Shown here piece after piece: positions 16,022 through 23,202 of a DNA stretch of 24,983 nt; the first letter of the stretch is position 1, and every line of letters begins with the position of its first letter. The position numbers and the translations under genes are program-made. The stretch is from JBFWWW01 sp050245975 (GTDB taxonomy: Bacteria; Pseudomonadota; Alphaproteobacteria; Rhizobiales; Hyphomicrobiaceae), in contig JBFWWW010000037.1 in NCBI GenBank assembly GCA_050245975.1, positions 1-24,983 on the forward strand, written 5' to 3'. Below the pieces are notes generated by a model that saw only the letters and a program-made list of their open reading frames with translations, had not been told where the DNA came from and did no database searches.

Positions 16022-16543
16022 CTATCGCGCCAGACCCGGAACAGCGCCGAGGAAGTCGCGCTTGCCGAGCTCGACGCCGCAGGAACGCAAGATGTCGTAG
16101 GCCGTCGCGGAATGGAAATAGAAGTTCGGGAGCGCGAAGTGCAGCAGGTAGTTCATCCCTTTCATGGTCACGGGATTGCCGCCGACTTTCAGTGCGATGT
16201 CGCGTTCTTCCGAGCCGTCGATCTGGCTGGCCTTGAAGGTCTGCACATATGTGACCGTCCGGTCGATCCTGGCCTTGAGATCGGCAAGGGTCTTCTCGCC
16301 GTCGTCCCAGGACGGCACATCGACGCCGGCGAGACGCGCCGTCGCGCCCTTGCCGAAATCGCTCGCGATCTGCACCTGGCGCGACAACGGAAACATATTC
16401 GGATAAAGCCGCGTGCCGCTCAGCACCGCCGGATCGATCTTGCGGGCCGTTGCGTACGCATCGGCCTTGGCAATCACACCGCTCAGCGCCTCAAGACCGC
16501 GCACGAACACAGGCACGCTCGACTGATACATGGAAATCGCCAT
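16022..16543 (-). CDS. DUF1993 family protein
   Basis: The 173-residue product matches DUF1993: an N-terminal MYQSSVPVFVRGLEAL, LYPNMFPLSRQVQIASDF, and a C-terminal NYLLHFALPNFYFHSATAYDILR. Conserved histidines in the last third recall DinB-like four-helix proteins that bind metal, but no activity is known. The ATG at 16543 has GGGAGG 9 bases upstream, which rules out the longer frame to 16600. It is the first gene of the operon that continues with the short-chain dehydrogenase. Confidence 0.9.
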   Translation of the reverse strand: MAISMYQSSVPVFVRGLEALSGVIAKADAYATARKIDPAVLSGTRLYPNMFPLSRQVQIASDFGKGATARLAGVDVPSWDDGEKTLADLKARIDRTVTYVQTFKASQIDGSEERDIALKVGGNPVTMKGMNYLLHFALPNFYFHSATAYDILRSCGVELGKRDFLGAVPGLAR

Positions 16544-16572
16544 GGCACTTCGCCTCCCTCGCCACTCAAGAC

Positions 16573-16601
16573 GATGGCCGGGTTGCACGCGCCCGGCCAT
16601 C
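16573..16601 (-). terminator. Hairpin between the GntR gene and the DUF1993 operon
   Basis: GATGGCCGGG (16573-16582) and CCCGGCCATC (16592-16601) form a perfect 10-base stem with a 9-base loop. It lies downstream of the GntR stop and upstream of the DUF1993 start, both leftward. No strong T-run follows, so it may partly terminate the regulator transcript or form a leader structure of the operon. A TATACT box on the minus strand (16608-16613) could be the -10 of an operon promoter. Confidence 0.45.
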
Positions 16602-16666
16602 CCTGCCAGTATAACCCGGTATCTCCGTCCGGCCTACTTCACCTGTTCGCGCTCGAGCGCCCATTT

Positions 16667-17413
16667 CTATTTGAGACGCGAGAAATAGTGCGCCTTGTCG
16701 AGATGGACCGCACTCACGCGCCATTCGACAGGGGTTTCATCGAGGCCGAACCCGACACGATCGATCTTGAGAAGCGGCGCTCCTTTCGGCACGCCGAGCG
16801 CGCGAGCCTCCCCCGGGCTCGCGGCAATCGCGCTGATGCGCTCGTCCGCGCGCACGACGAGGATGCCGAAAGTTTTCTGGAACAGGTCATAGAGCGTATT
16901 GGGGACGTGGCTGCCTTCCGCGAGCCCCGGGAACAGGGCCTCCGGCAACGTGATCGTCTCGACGATGAACGGCTTGTCCCCGTGCGTGCGGATGCGGGAA
17001 ATCCGGATGACGTTGGCGCCGCGCGCCAGCAGCAACGTCGTGCGCTCGGCATCCGTCGCGCGCCCGACCTTGATCTTGATGTTGCGGCTGCCGGGTAAAA
17101 TCTGCGCGCCGCCGTTCTCGTAGAGATGGAAAAACCGGAACATGACATGGGCCGGCGTGTGCTCGACGACGAACGTGCCGCGTCCCTGACGGCGCACGAC
17201 GAGTCCGTCCTGAGCCAGCGCATCGAGCGCCTTGCGCGCCGTGCCCTGGCTGACGCCGAACTGATCCGCGATTTCGAATTCGTTCGGCAGAAGCTGACCC
17301 GGGCGCCATGCACCCGAGCGGATGCGCTCGCGCAAAAGCTGGCGCACCTGGGCGTAGAGCGGCCCGCCTCGCTTGCGCCCGGGCTTGTCGGGTGCCTGCG
17401 GCTTTCCGCCCAT
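16667..17413 (-). CDS. GntR/HutC-family transcription regulator
   Basis: The 248-residue regulator has a winged HTH of the GntR class (about 19-82; PLYAQVRQLLRERI, LLPNEFEIADQFGVSQGTARKALDAL, GRGTFV) followed by a UTRA ligand-binding domain (about 95-240). HutC-type members typically sense an organic acid or sugar phosphate and repress the neighbouring catabolic genes. The ATG at 17413 is preceded by GGAGG. It is divergent from the UxaA/SuyAB-like genes, and a palindrome at 17442-17453 lies between them, so it most likely controls that lyase unit and itself. Confidence 0.93.
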   Translation of the reverse strand: MGGKPQAPDKPGRKRGGPLYAQVRQLLRERIRSGAWRPGQLLPNEFEIADQFGVSQGTARKALDALAQDGLVVRRQGRGTFVVEHTPAHVMFRFFHLYENGGAQILPGSRNIKIKVGRATDAERTTLLLARGANVIRISRIRTHGDKPFIVETITLPEALFPGLAEGSHVPNTLYDLFQKTFGILVVRADERISAIAASPGEARALGVPKGAPLLKIDRVGFGLDETPVEWRVSAVHLDKAHYFSRLK

Positions 17414-17441
17414 GCATCCTCCGTTGCGGGACCTCACCGCG

Positions 17442-17453
17442 TCTTATATAAGA
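17442..17453. promoter_or_regulatory. Candidate GntR operator in the divergent promoter
   Basis: TCTTATATAAGA is a perfect 12-base palindrome midway between the GntR start (17413) and the lyase small-subunit start (17514). Its AT core could overlap a -10 element, which would suit repression. A separate direct repeat, ATAGAA-CA-ATAGAA (17479-17492), lies closer to the lyase genes. GntR/UTRA regulators bind short AT-centred palindromes of this size. Confidence 0.5.
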
Positions 17454-17513
17454 GTTGGCGACCCAGCCTAGACCTTCCATAGAACAATAGAATCCAGACA
17501 GGAGCAAAAAACC

Positions 17514-17801
17514 GTGCCTGCACCGCACTTCCTCGTTCACAGCCCGAAGGACAACGTCGGAGTCGTTGTTGTCGAGGGGCTCAAGGCCGGCACCAAGATG
17601 CTCGGCGTCATCACCGAGACCGACACGACGCTCGATCTCGAGGCGAAGCAGGACATTCCCATCGGCCACAAGGTGGCGCTGAAGCCCCTCAAGACGGGCG
17701 ATACGGTCATGAAGTACGGCGAGGACATCGGCCGCATGGTGGGCGAGGCCGGCACCGGCGAGCACGTCCATGTCCACAATCTCAAGACGAAGCGGTGGTG
17801 A
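17514..17801 (+). CDS. UxaA/SuyA-type lyase, small subunit
   Basis: The 95-residue product is a stand-alone SAF/UxaA N-terminal domain (FLVHSPKDNVGVVVV; DIPIGHKVAL; KYGEDIG; EHVHVHNLKTKRW). In E. coli altronate dehydratase this domain is fused to the large one. In sulfolactate sulfo-lyase (SuyAB) and related enzymes it is separate, as here. The start is a GTG with AGGAG about 10 bases upstream. The stop lies 11 bases before the large-subunit start, so the two subunits are made together. SuyA is a possible name, but substrate specificity cannot be read from sequence. Confidence 0.88.
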   Translation: MPAPHFLVHSPKDNVGVVVVEGLKAGTKMLGVITETDTTLDLEAKQDIPIGHKVALKPLKTGDTVMKYGEDIGRMVGEAGTGEHVHVHNLKTKRW

Positions 17802-17812
17802 GGAGAGCGGAC

Positions 17813-19021
17813 ATGGCCAAGGCAGAAGCAAAGAACGGTAAATCCTCCGCGAAGGGCAACCTCACATTCCAGGGCTGGCGGCGTGAGAACGGGCGGGTCG
17901 GCGTGCGCAATCACGTCATCATCCTGCCGCTCGACGATCTGTCCAACGCCGCCTCCGAGGCGGTGGCGAACAACATCAAGGGCACGCTGGCGATCCCGCA
18001 CGCTTACGGCCGGCTTCAGTTCGGTGAGGATCTCGAGCTGCACTTCCGCACGCTCATCGGCACCGGCTCCAACCCGAATGTCGCCGGCGTGGTGGTGATC
18101 GGCATCGAGGACGGCTGGACGAAGCGTGTCGTCGACGGCATCGCCAAGACGGGCAAGCCGGTGGTCGGCTTCGGCATCGAAGGCCACGGCGACATCGCCA
18201 TCATCGCCAAGGCCTCCTACGAGGCCAAGAAAATGCTGCAGCGCGCTTCCGAGCTGCAGCGCGAGGAATGCGATATCTCCGAGCTCTGGGTATCGACCAA
18301 ATGCGGTGAAAGCGACACGACGACAGGTCTTTCGTCCTGCCCCACGGTCGGCAACATGTACGACAAGCTGATCCCGAAAGGCATCTACGGCTGCTTCGGC
18401 GAGACCTCGGAGATCACCGGCGCCGAGCATCTGTGCAAGAAGCGTGCTGCGTCCGCCGATATCGGCGAGAAGTGGTACAAGATGTGGAAGGCCTATCAGG
18501 ACGATGTCATCGAGGCGCACAAAACGGACGACCTGTCCGATAGCCAGCCGACCAAGGGCAACATCGCCGGTGGACTGACCACGATCGAGGAAAAGGCGCT
18601 CGGCAATCTTGAGAAGATCGGCCGCTCCTGCACCTATATCGACGCCCTCGAGCCGGCTGAGGCGCCGGCAAAAGGCCCCGGCCTCTACTACATGGACACG
18701 TCGTCGGCCGCGGCAGAGTGCGTGACGCTGATGGCGGCGGCGGGCTATGTCGTCCACACCTTCCCCACCGGGCAGGGCAACGTCATCGGCAATCCGATCG
18801 TGCCGGTCATCAAGATTTCCGGCAATCCGAAGACCGTCCGTACGATGGGCGAGCACATCGACCTCGACGTGTCGGGTGTCCTGCGCCGTGAACAGACGCT
18901 GGAGACTGCGGGTGACGCGCTGATCGACATGATCGTGCGCACCGCCAATGGCCGCCTGACGGCCGCGGAGGCGCTTGGCCATCGCGAATTCGTGCTGACG
19001 AAACTCTATCGCAGCGCTTAA
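17813..19021 (+). CDS. UxaA/SuyB-type lyase, large subunit
   Basis: The 402-residue product is the C-terminal part of the altronate/galactarate dehydratase family (UxaA). Members use iron and eliminate water from a sugar acid, or sulfite in 3-sulfolactate sulfo-lyase (SuyB). ENGRVGVRNHV at the start, TKCGESDTTTGLSSCPTVG with C164 and C176, CFGETSEITGAEHL, and TGQGNVIGNPIVPVIKI are well preserved. The ATG at 17813 has GGAG upstream. From memory it resembles SuyB more than UxaA, and the separate small subunit and neighbouring Bug receptor agree with that, but a sugar-acid dehydratase remains possible. Confidence 0.88.
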   Translation: MAKAEAKNGKSSAKGNLTFQGWRRENGRVGVRNHVIILPLDDLSNAASEAVANNIKGTLAIPHAYGRLQFGEDLELHFRTLIGTGSNPNVAGVVVIGIEDGWTKRVVDGIAKTGKPVVGFGIEGHGDIAIIAKASYEAKKMLQRASELQREECDISELWVSTKCGESDTTTGLSSCPTVGNMYDKLIPKGIYGCFGETSEITGAEHLCKKRAASADIGEKWYKMWKAYQDDVIEAHKTDDLSDSQPTKGNIAGGLTTIEEKALGNLEKIGRSCTYIDALEPAEAPAKGPGLYYMDTSSAAAECVTLMAAAGYVVHTFPTGQGNVIGNPIVPVIKISGNPKTVRTMGEHIDLDVSGVLRREQTLETAGDALIDMIVRTANGRLTAAEALGHREFVLTKLYRSA

Positions 19022-19029
19022 AAAGAAGT

Positions 19030-19060
19030 CGGAGCGTGACCCGTCACGGGCCACGCTCCG
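19030..19060 (+). other. Intercistronic hairpin between lyase and receptor genes
   Basis: CGGAGCGTG (19030-19038) pairs with CACGCTCCG (19052-19060), and an inner CCCG-TCA-CGGG stem continues it after one A-C mismatch. The hairpin begins 9 bases after the lyase stop and ends 21 bases before the receptor start. No T-run follows, so it more likely stabilises the upstream mRNA end or lowers read-through than stops transcription fully. Confidence 0.6.
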
Positions 19061-19081
19061 AACATTCAGGGAGGTATTCAA

Positions 19082-20065
19082 GTGATTCGATTGATTTCTC
19101 GCGGCCTCGCGGCGCTGGTGTTTGCCGGCGTCTTTGCGGCCGGAGCGCAGGCTCAGAGCACGTATCCGGACCGGCCGATCACGATGATCGTGTCCTATGC
19201 CGCAGGCGGACCTTCGGATTCGATTGCGCGGCTTATCGGCGAGTCGATGTCGCATACACTCGGTCAGCAGATCGTCATCGAGAACGTGCTCGGAGCCGGC
19301 GGCACCACCGGCGCATCGCGTGCGGCCAAGGCCGAGCCGAACGGCTACACGCTCCTCATCCACCACGTCGCTCTCGCAGCCGGCGCAACACTCTATCCGC
19401 GCCTGAACTACGACACGCTCTCCTCCTTCGAGGGCATCGGGCTGGTCAACACCGGCCCGTTCGTTCTGAACGGCAAGAAGGGTCTCGCGGCAAACTCGAT
19501 CAAGGAGGCGCTGGACTACATTCGCAACGGCAAGGACAAGGTGACGATGGGGCACGCCGGTGTCGGCTCGGGCTCGCACCTGTGCAATATGCTCATCCAG
19601 TCCACGCTCGGAGTGAAGGTATCGGAAGTTGCCTACCGCGGGACGGGGCCGGCCATGAATGATCTCGTCGGCGGCCAGATCGACCTGCTGTGCGACCAGT
19701 CGACCAACGCCCTGTCGCAGATTCAAAGCGGAACAATCAAGGCGTTTGCCGTCACCTCGCCGGAGCGCATCGCCCAGCTCAAGGATCTGCCGACCATGCA
19801 GGAAGCCGGGCTGCCTGGATTCGAGGTCACGCAGTGGCATGCGCTCTACGCGCCCAAGGGCACGCCGAAGCCGGTCATCGACAAGGTCAACGCTGCCCTG
19901 GAGAAGGCCTTGGCCGACCCCAAGATCGTCGCACGGTTCGCCGATTTTGGAACCACGCTCTTTCCCGCCGGCAAGCGCGGCCCGGAGGCCACGAACGCCA
20001 AGCTCAAGAGCGAAACGGAATTGTGGGCAAAGACCATCAAGGCGGCCGGCTTCCAGCCCAAGTAA
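19082..20065 (+). CDS. Bug-type solute-binding protein (TctC family)
   Basis: The 327-residue receptor has a classical Sec signal (cleavage after AQA at 24) and the Bug pattern: YPDRPITMIVSYAAGGPSDSIAR, GQQIVIENVLGAGGTTG, VAYRGTGPAMNDLVGGQIDLLCD. It captures an organic anion in the periplasm for a tripartite tricarboxylate-type permease that is not in the window. The GTG start follows GGGAGG by 8 bases. Directly after the two lyase genes, it probably delivers the lyase substrate; sulfolactate uptake by TTT-type systems has been described in SuyAB organisms. It differs from the Tat-like receptor at 7923-8900. Confidence 0.94.
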   Translation: MIRLISRGLAALVFAGVFAAGAQAQSTYPDRPITMIVSYAAGGPSDSIARLIGESMSHTLGQQIVIENVLGAGGTTGASRAAKAEPNGYTLLIHHVALAAGATLYPRLNYDTLSSFEGIGLVNTGPFVLNGKKGLAANSIKEALDYIRNGKDKVTMGHAGVGSGSHLCNMLIQSTLGVKVSEVAYRGTGPAMNDLVGGQIDLLCDQSTNALSQIQSGTIKAFAVTSPERIAQLKDLPTMQEAGLPGFEVTQWHALYAPKGTPKPVIDKVNAALEKALADPKIVARFADFGTTLFPAGKRGPEATNAKLKSETELWAKTIKAAGFQPK

Positions 20066-20100
20066 GTCTCCGGCATCCGCCTTACTCCGCCTTACTGAGA

Positions 20101-20129
20101 GAGGCCGTGGCAGAGCCACGGCCTCTTTT
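20101..20129 (+). terminator. Intrinsic terminator after the lyase/receptor unit
   Basis: GAGGCCGTGG (20101-20110) and CCACGGCCTC (20116-20125) form a perfect 10-base stem with a 5-base loop, followed by TTTT. It ends the rightward transcript. The stop codon of the convergent gene (20128-20130) overlaps the last T, so both transcripts meet at this hairpin. Confidence 0.9.
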
Positions 20130-20472
20130 ATTGCAGCCGCGCCGACAGGGCCGGCCACACCAGCGCCAGCGTGGCGGCCAGCCACAACAGGAAGGACACC
20201 GGGCTGCTCCGCTGCAGCCCCCGCAGACGCTCGTAGAGCGCGGCGGGAACTCCGGCCAGCATGAGCGTCCCAAGCACAAGAAGAACCGAGGTGAAATAGA
20301 ACAGGAGCATCGGAGCCGCGGCAAAGCCCGCCGGAGCGAACGGGCGGATCAGGAAATATATGGAATCGAATGCCGGCGATGTCGGGAGGCCGTTGAGCAC
20401 GGACAAAGCTGCCGGCACCGCCACCGCGGCAAGATCGAGGCGAGGTCCTCTGCCAGCGTTGCCTTCGCTCAT
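20128..20472 (-). CDS. Small membrane protein, unknown
   Basis: The 114-residue product begins MSEGNAGRG and has about three hydrophobic helices (roughly 18-30, 50-75 and 92-110), with a short basic loop YERLRGLQR before the last. I recognise no family. It starts 5 bases after the stop of the preceding YggT-like gene, so the two are probably co-translated. The in-frame upstream extension to 20550 overlaps that gene and is rejected. Confidence 0.7.
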   Translation of the reverse strand: MSEGNAGRGPRLDLAAVAVPAALSVLNGLPTSPAFDSIYFLIRPFAPAGFAAAPMLLFYFTSVLLVLGTLMLAGVPAALYERLRGLQRSSPVSFLLWLAATLALVWPALSARLQ

Positions 20473-20477
20473 GTCAC

Positions 20478-20777
20478 TCACCACAGCACCGGACGAATGC
20501 CGAACGAGACAACGGTAAAGAACAAGGCCAGCCTCGCGAGATACAGCCAACCGATCGCGAACAGCGCCAGCGCGCCCTGCGGCACGGCCTTCGGCGTCAC
20601 AAACGCCACGGCGGCCAGCACAGGATCCGCGATCCTTCGCAGGAAGCGCACGACGCGACCGTCCTTGAGGATAGGCACCACCACCCAGCGGGCGAGCACC
20701 AGGTAGGTCAAAACCGCCAGGACGAGGTTCGGAAGATGGAAGTACCAGTGGGCGAGAATGCGCGCGCTTGGGATCAT
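20478..20777 (-). CDS. Small membrane protein, YggT-like
   Basis: The 99-residue product has two membrane segments (about 17-35 and 68-92) separated by PILKDGRVVRFLRRIADPVLAAV. That pattern, an arginine-rich loop with DPVL and a second helix, resembles one YggT repeat, but the usual ligand-like GGIDLSP sequence is absent, so the assignment is tentative. GAGG lies 3 bases before the ATG. It is the middle gene of a leftward group of three small genes. Confidence 0.72.
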   Translation of the reverse strand: MIPSARILAHWYFHLPNLVLAVLTYLVLARWVVVPILKDGRVVRFLRRIADPVLAAVAFVTPKAVPQGALALFAIGWLYLARLALFFTVVSFGIRPVLW

Positions 20778-20835
20778 CGCCTCGATTGACTCATGGGGGT
20801 CGGTGAGACTGGGGCGGCAAGAAATCCTGCGTCCG

Positions 20836-21129
20836 TCACCCGAGCGGGAATTTCAGCTCGAGCACCGTGATCAGGAACGCCGCCGCCTCCAGCACGGCAA
20901 CACGCGCGGTTAGCTTCGAGATGCGAAAACGCTGGTTGAGCAGGCGCGCCGCACTGCGGAAACCGGGCGCATTCCGCGCCACCGTCGCAAGGTTCTCCAG
21001 TCGATGCAGCAATGCTTCCCGCTGCACCTCCAATGCATCGGCCGACACATCGGCCGCGCGCGGGCCCCGCCGCGGCTTCGTCGGACGCCGCGCGGATCGC
21101 TTGCCAGTGGGTTCAGCTTTCATTCCCAT
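20836..21129 (-). CDS. Small basic coiled-coil protein, unknown
   Basis: The 97-residue product begins with a proline- and arginine-rich basic segment (about 8-25). A helical, heptad-rich stretch follows (EVQREALLHRLENLATVAR), and the C-terminus is hydrophobic (VLEAAAFLITVLELKFPLG). No family is recognised. Two in-frame ATGs (21129 and 21123) lie in one unit of an 18-base tandem repeat, and neither has a strong ribosome-binding site, so the true start is uncertain. The gap to the next leftward gene is 58 bases. Confidence 0.55.
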   Translation of the reverse strand: MGMKAEPTGKRSARRPTKPRRGPRAADVSADALEVQREALLHRLENLATVARNAPGFRSAARLLNQRFRISKLTARVAVLEAAAFLITVLELKFPLG

Positions 21130-21158
21130 CGCTTCACTTGTTCCCGTCGCTTCACTTG
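21123..21158. repeat. 18-bp tandem duplication at a start codon
   Basis: Two adjacent 18-base units (21123-21140 and 21141-21158) differ at one base, A versus G in the sixth position. That base turns CAT into CGT, so only the first unit encodes a minus-strand ATG. The duplication covers the start region of the small gene at 20836-21129. Confidence 0.85.
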
Positions 21159-21179
21159 TACGGCGAGGCAACGCCAGAA

Positions 21180-21290
21180 AAAAGATTGCGTGGGCAATCG
21201 AAGTCGAAAAAATGCAAAACAAAAAATATTTTTCTTTATAATCAATAGTTTAAATCTAAATCATTGAACAAAAGTATGATAGACGAACAG
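21180..21290. promoter_or_regulatory. AT-rich divergent promoter region
   Basis: This stretch is far richer in A and T than the rest of the window. It contains AAAAATATTTTT (palindrome, 21222-21233) and a perfect TATAAT (21237-21242) pointing to the transporter gene at 21382. I see no good TTGACA at the right distance. The remaining 21291-21381 would be a long leader. Intrinsic curvature or nucleoid-protein binding is plausible but unproven. Confidence 0.5.
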
Positions 21291-21381
21291 GCAGGCGGCC
21301 TCCGCTCAAACGCTGTGGCAGACAATCAGCCACCGCGGTCCCAAGACCCAACATGGGGCTCGCAAGTGGAGGAATCGACTC

Positions 21382-23025
21382 ATGGCAACCGCTACCGCAG
21401 ATGCGCCCCGCTCCCGGGGGATGACATCCGACGAGAGGCTCGTCATTTTCGCCTCGTCTCTCGGCACCGTCTTCGAGTGGTACGACTTCTACATCTACGG
21501 AACGCTTGGCGTCTTTCTCGCCAAGTACTTCTTCTCGAACGTGCCGCCCAACATCGCGTTCATCTTCACGCTGCTGGCGTTCGCGGCGGGCTTTGCCGTC
21601 CGCCCGCTCGGCGCTCTCGTGTTCGGCCGCATCGGTGACATCGTAGGACGGAAATACACCTTCCTCATCACCATGATCCTGATGGGCCTTGGCACGTTCT
21701 TCATCGGCGTGCTGCCGTCCTATGCGCAGTGGGGTATCATGGCGCCGATCGTTCTGATCGGACTGCGCCTCGTGCAGGGCCTCGCGCTCGGTGGTGAATA
21801 CGGCGGTGCGGCGATCTACGTCGCCGAGCACGCCCCTCCCGGCAAGCGCGGCTACTACACGTCATGGATCCAGACGACGGCGACACTTGGCCTTTTCATG
21901 GCTCTGCTGCTCGTTATCGGCGTCCGCAACATCCTGGGCGAACAGGCCTTCGCGGATTGGGGCTGGCGCGTTCCATTCCTGCTCTCGATCGTCCTGCTGG
22001 CGGTCTCGATCTGGATCCGGCTCAAACTCAACGAGTCGCCGGTCTTCCAGAAGATGAAGGAAGAGGGGAAGACCTCGAAGCGCCCGCTCAGCGAGGCTTT
22101 CGGCCAGTGGTCGAATGCCAAGATCGCGATTTTCGCGCTCCTCGGCGCAACGGCCGGCGAGGCGGTCGTCTGGTACGGCGGACAGTTCTACGCGCTGTTC
22201 TTCCTGACCCAGACGCTCAAGGTCGACGCCACGACGGCGCAGATCATGATCGCCGTCGCGCTCGCCCTTGGCACGCCGTTCTTCATCATCTTCGGCTGGC
22301 TGTCCGATAAAATCGGCCGCAAGCCGATCATGATGCTGGGCTTCCTGCTGGCGGTGCTGACCTACGCGCCGATGTCTCCGTTCAACATCTTCAAGGCCAT
22401 AACGCACTACGCGAACCCGGCCCTGGAGAAGGCGCTGAACGGCTCACCGGTCGTGGTTGTCGTTGATCCGGCACAGTGCTCGTTCCAGTTCAAGATGACG
22501 GGCACGGAAAAGTTCTCGACCTCGTGCGACACGGCCAAGGCGGCACTGGTCGCCGCGTCCGTGAGCTACACCAACGAAGCGGGCCCGGCGGGACAACCGG
22601 CTGTTGTGAAGGTTGGCGAAGAGACCATCTCGACGACCAATCCCAACTTCGCCAAGGTCCTGTCGGCTGCCATCGCCAAGCATGGCTATCCCGCCAAGGC
22701 CGATCCGGCTCAGATCAGCTACGTGCCGACCGTCGCCCTGCTGTGGATCCTGGTCATCTACGTGACCATGGTCTATGGACCGATTGCGGCCTGGCTCGTG
22801 GAATTGTTCCCGACCCGCATCCGCTACAGCGGCCTGTCGCTGCCCTACCACATCGGCAACGGCTGGTTCGGCGGCTTCCTGCCGGCCACCGTCTTCGCCA
22901 TCGTGGCGGCCACCGGCGACATCTATTCGGGTCTGTGGTACCCGGTGGTGATCGCTGCAATGAGCTTCGTCATCGGGCTTCTGTTCCTGCCCGAGACGAA
23001 GGATGTCGACATCACCCGCATCTAG
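21382..23025 (+). CDS. MHS-family (MFS) metabolite:H+ symporter
   Basis: The 547-residue, 12-helix inner-membrane transporter belongs to the metabolite:H+ symporter branch of the major facilitator superfamily: FEWYDFYIYG in helix 1, RPLGALVFGRIGDIVGRK after helix 2, GLALGGEYGGA in helix 4, and GWLSDKIGRKP after helix 8. A hydrophilic insert of about 105 residues (341-446) lies between helices 9 and 10, predicted periplasmic, with C366 and C382 that could form a disulfide. Such long loops define a subgroup of MHS carriers of unknown substrate; dicarboxylates or osmolytes are typical of the wider family. GGAGG lies 9 bases before the ATG. Confidence 0.94.
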   Translation: MATATADAPRSRGMTSDERLVIFASSLGTVFEWYDFYIYGTLGVFLAKYFFSNVPPNIAFIFTLLAFAAGFAVRPLGALVFGRIGDIVGRKYTFLITMILMGLGTFFIGVLPSYAQWGIMAPIVLIGLRLVQGLALGGEYGGAAIYVAEHAPPGKRGYYTSWIQTTATLGLFMALLLVIGVRNILGEQAFADWGWRVPFLLSIVLLAVSIWIRLKLNESPVFQKMKEEGKTSKRPLSEAFGQWSNAKIAIFALLGATAGEAVVWYGGQFYALFFLTQTLKVDATTAQIMIAVALALGTPFFIIFGWLSDKIGRKPIMMLGFLLAVLTYAPMSPFNIFKAITHYANPALEKALNGSPVVVVVDPAQCSFQFKMTGTEKFSTSCDTAKAALVAASVSYTNEAGPAGQPAVVKVGEETISTTNPNFAKVLSAAIAKHGYPAKADPAQISYVPTVALLWILVIYVTMVYGPIAAWLVELFPTRIRYSGLSLPYHIGNGWFGGFLPATVFAIVAATGDIYSGLWYPVVIAAMSFVIGLLFLPETKDVDITRI

Positions 23026-23068
23026 CGGTTGTACGGGCGCCGAGCCGGCGTCCGCGCATTTTAAGGAG

Positions 23069-23101
23069 ATGCCCCGCCTCGCGCGGGGCATTTTCTTTTT
23101 C
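23069..23101 (+). terminator. Intrinsic terminator of the transporter gene
   Basis: ATGCCCCGC (23069-23077) and GCGGGGCAT (23083-23091) make a perfect 9-base stem with a 5-base loop, followed by TTTTCTTTTTC. It lies 44 bases after the transporter stop and is the clearest intrinsic terminator in the window. Confidence 0.93.
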
Positions 23102-23202
23102 AGCAAACTTAAGGACAATCGGTCTTTCGCGCGCGATCCGACGTTTGATCCCGTGTATGAGATCATCGTGACCGCGGCGGGCTGGAATTCCGGGAGGAAC
23201 GC

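Noticed and set aside
17537..20185. Open minus-strand frame of 882 codons
   Set aside because: It lies antisense to the two lyase subunits and the Bug receptor, whose motifs are clear. Long antisense frames are common in GC-rich coding DNA, and this one shows no domain.
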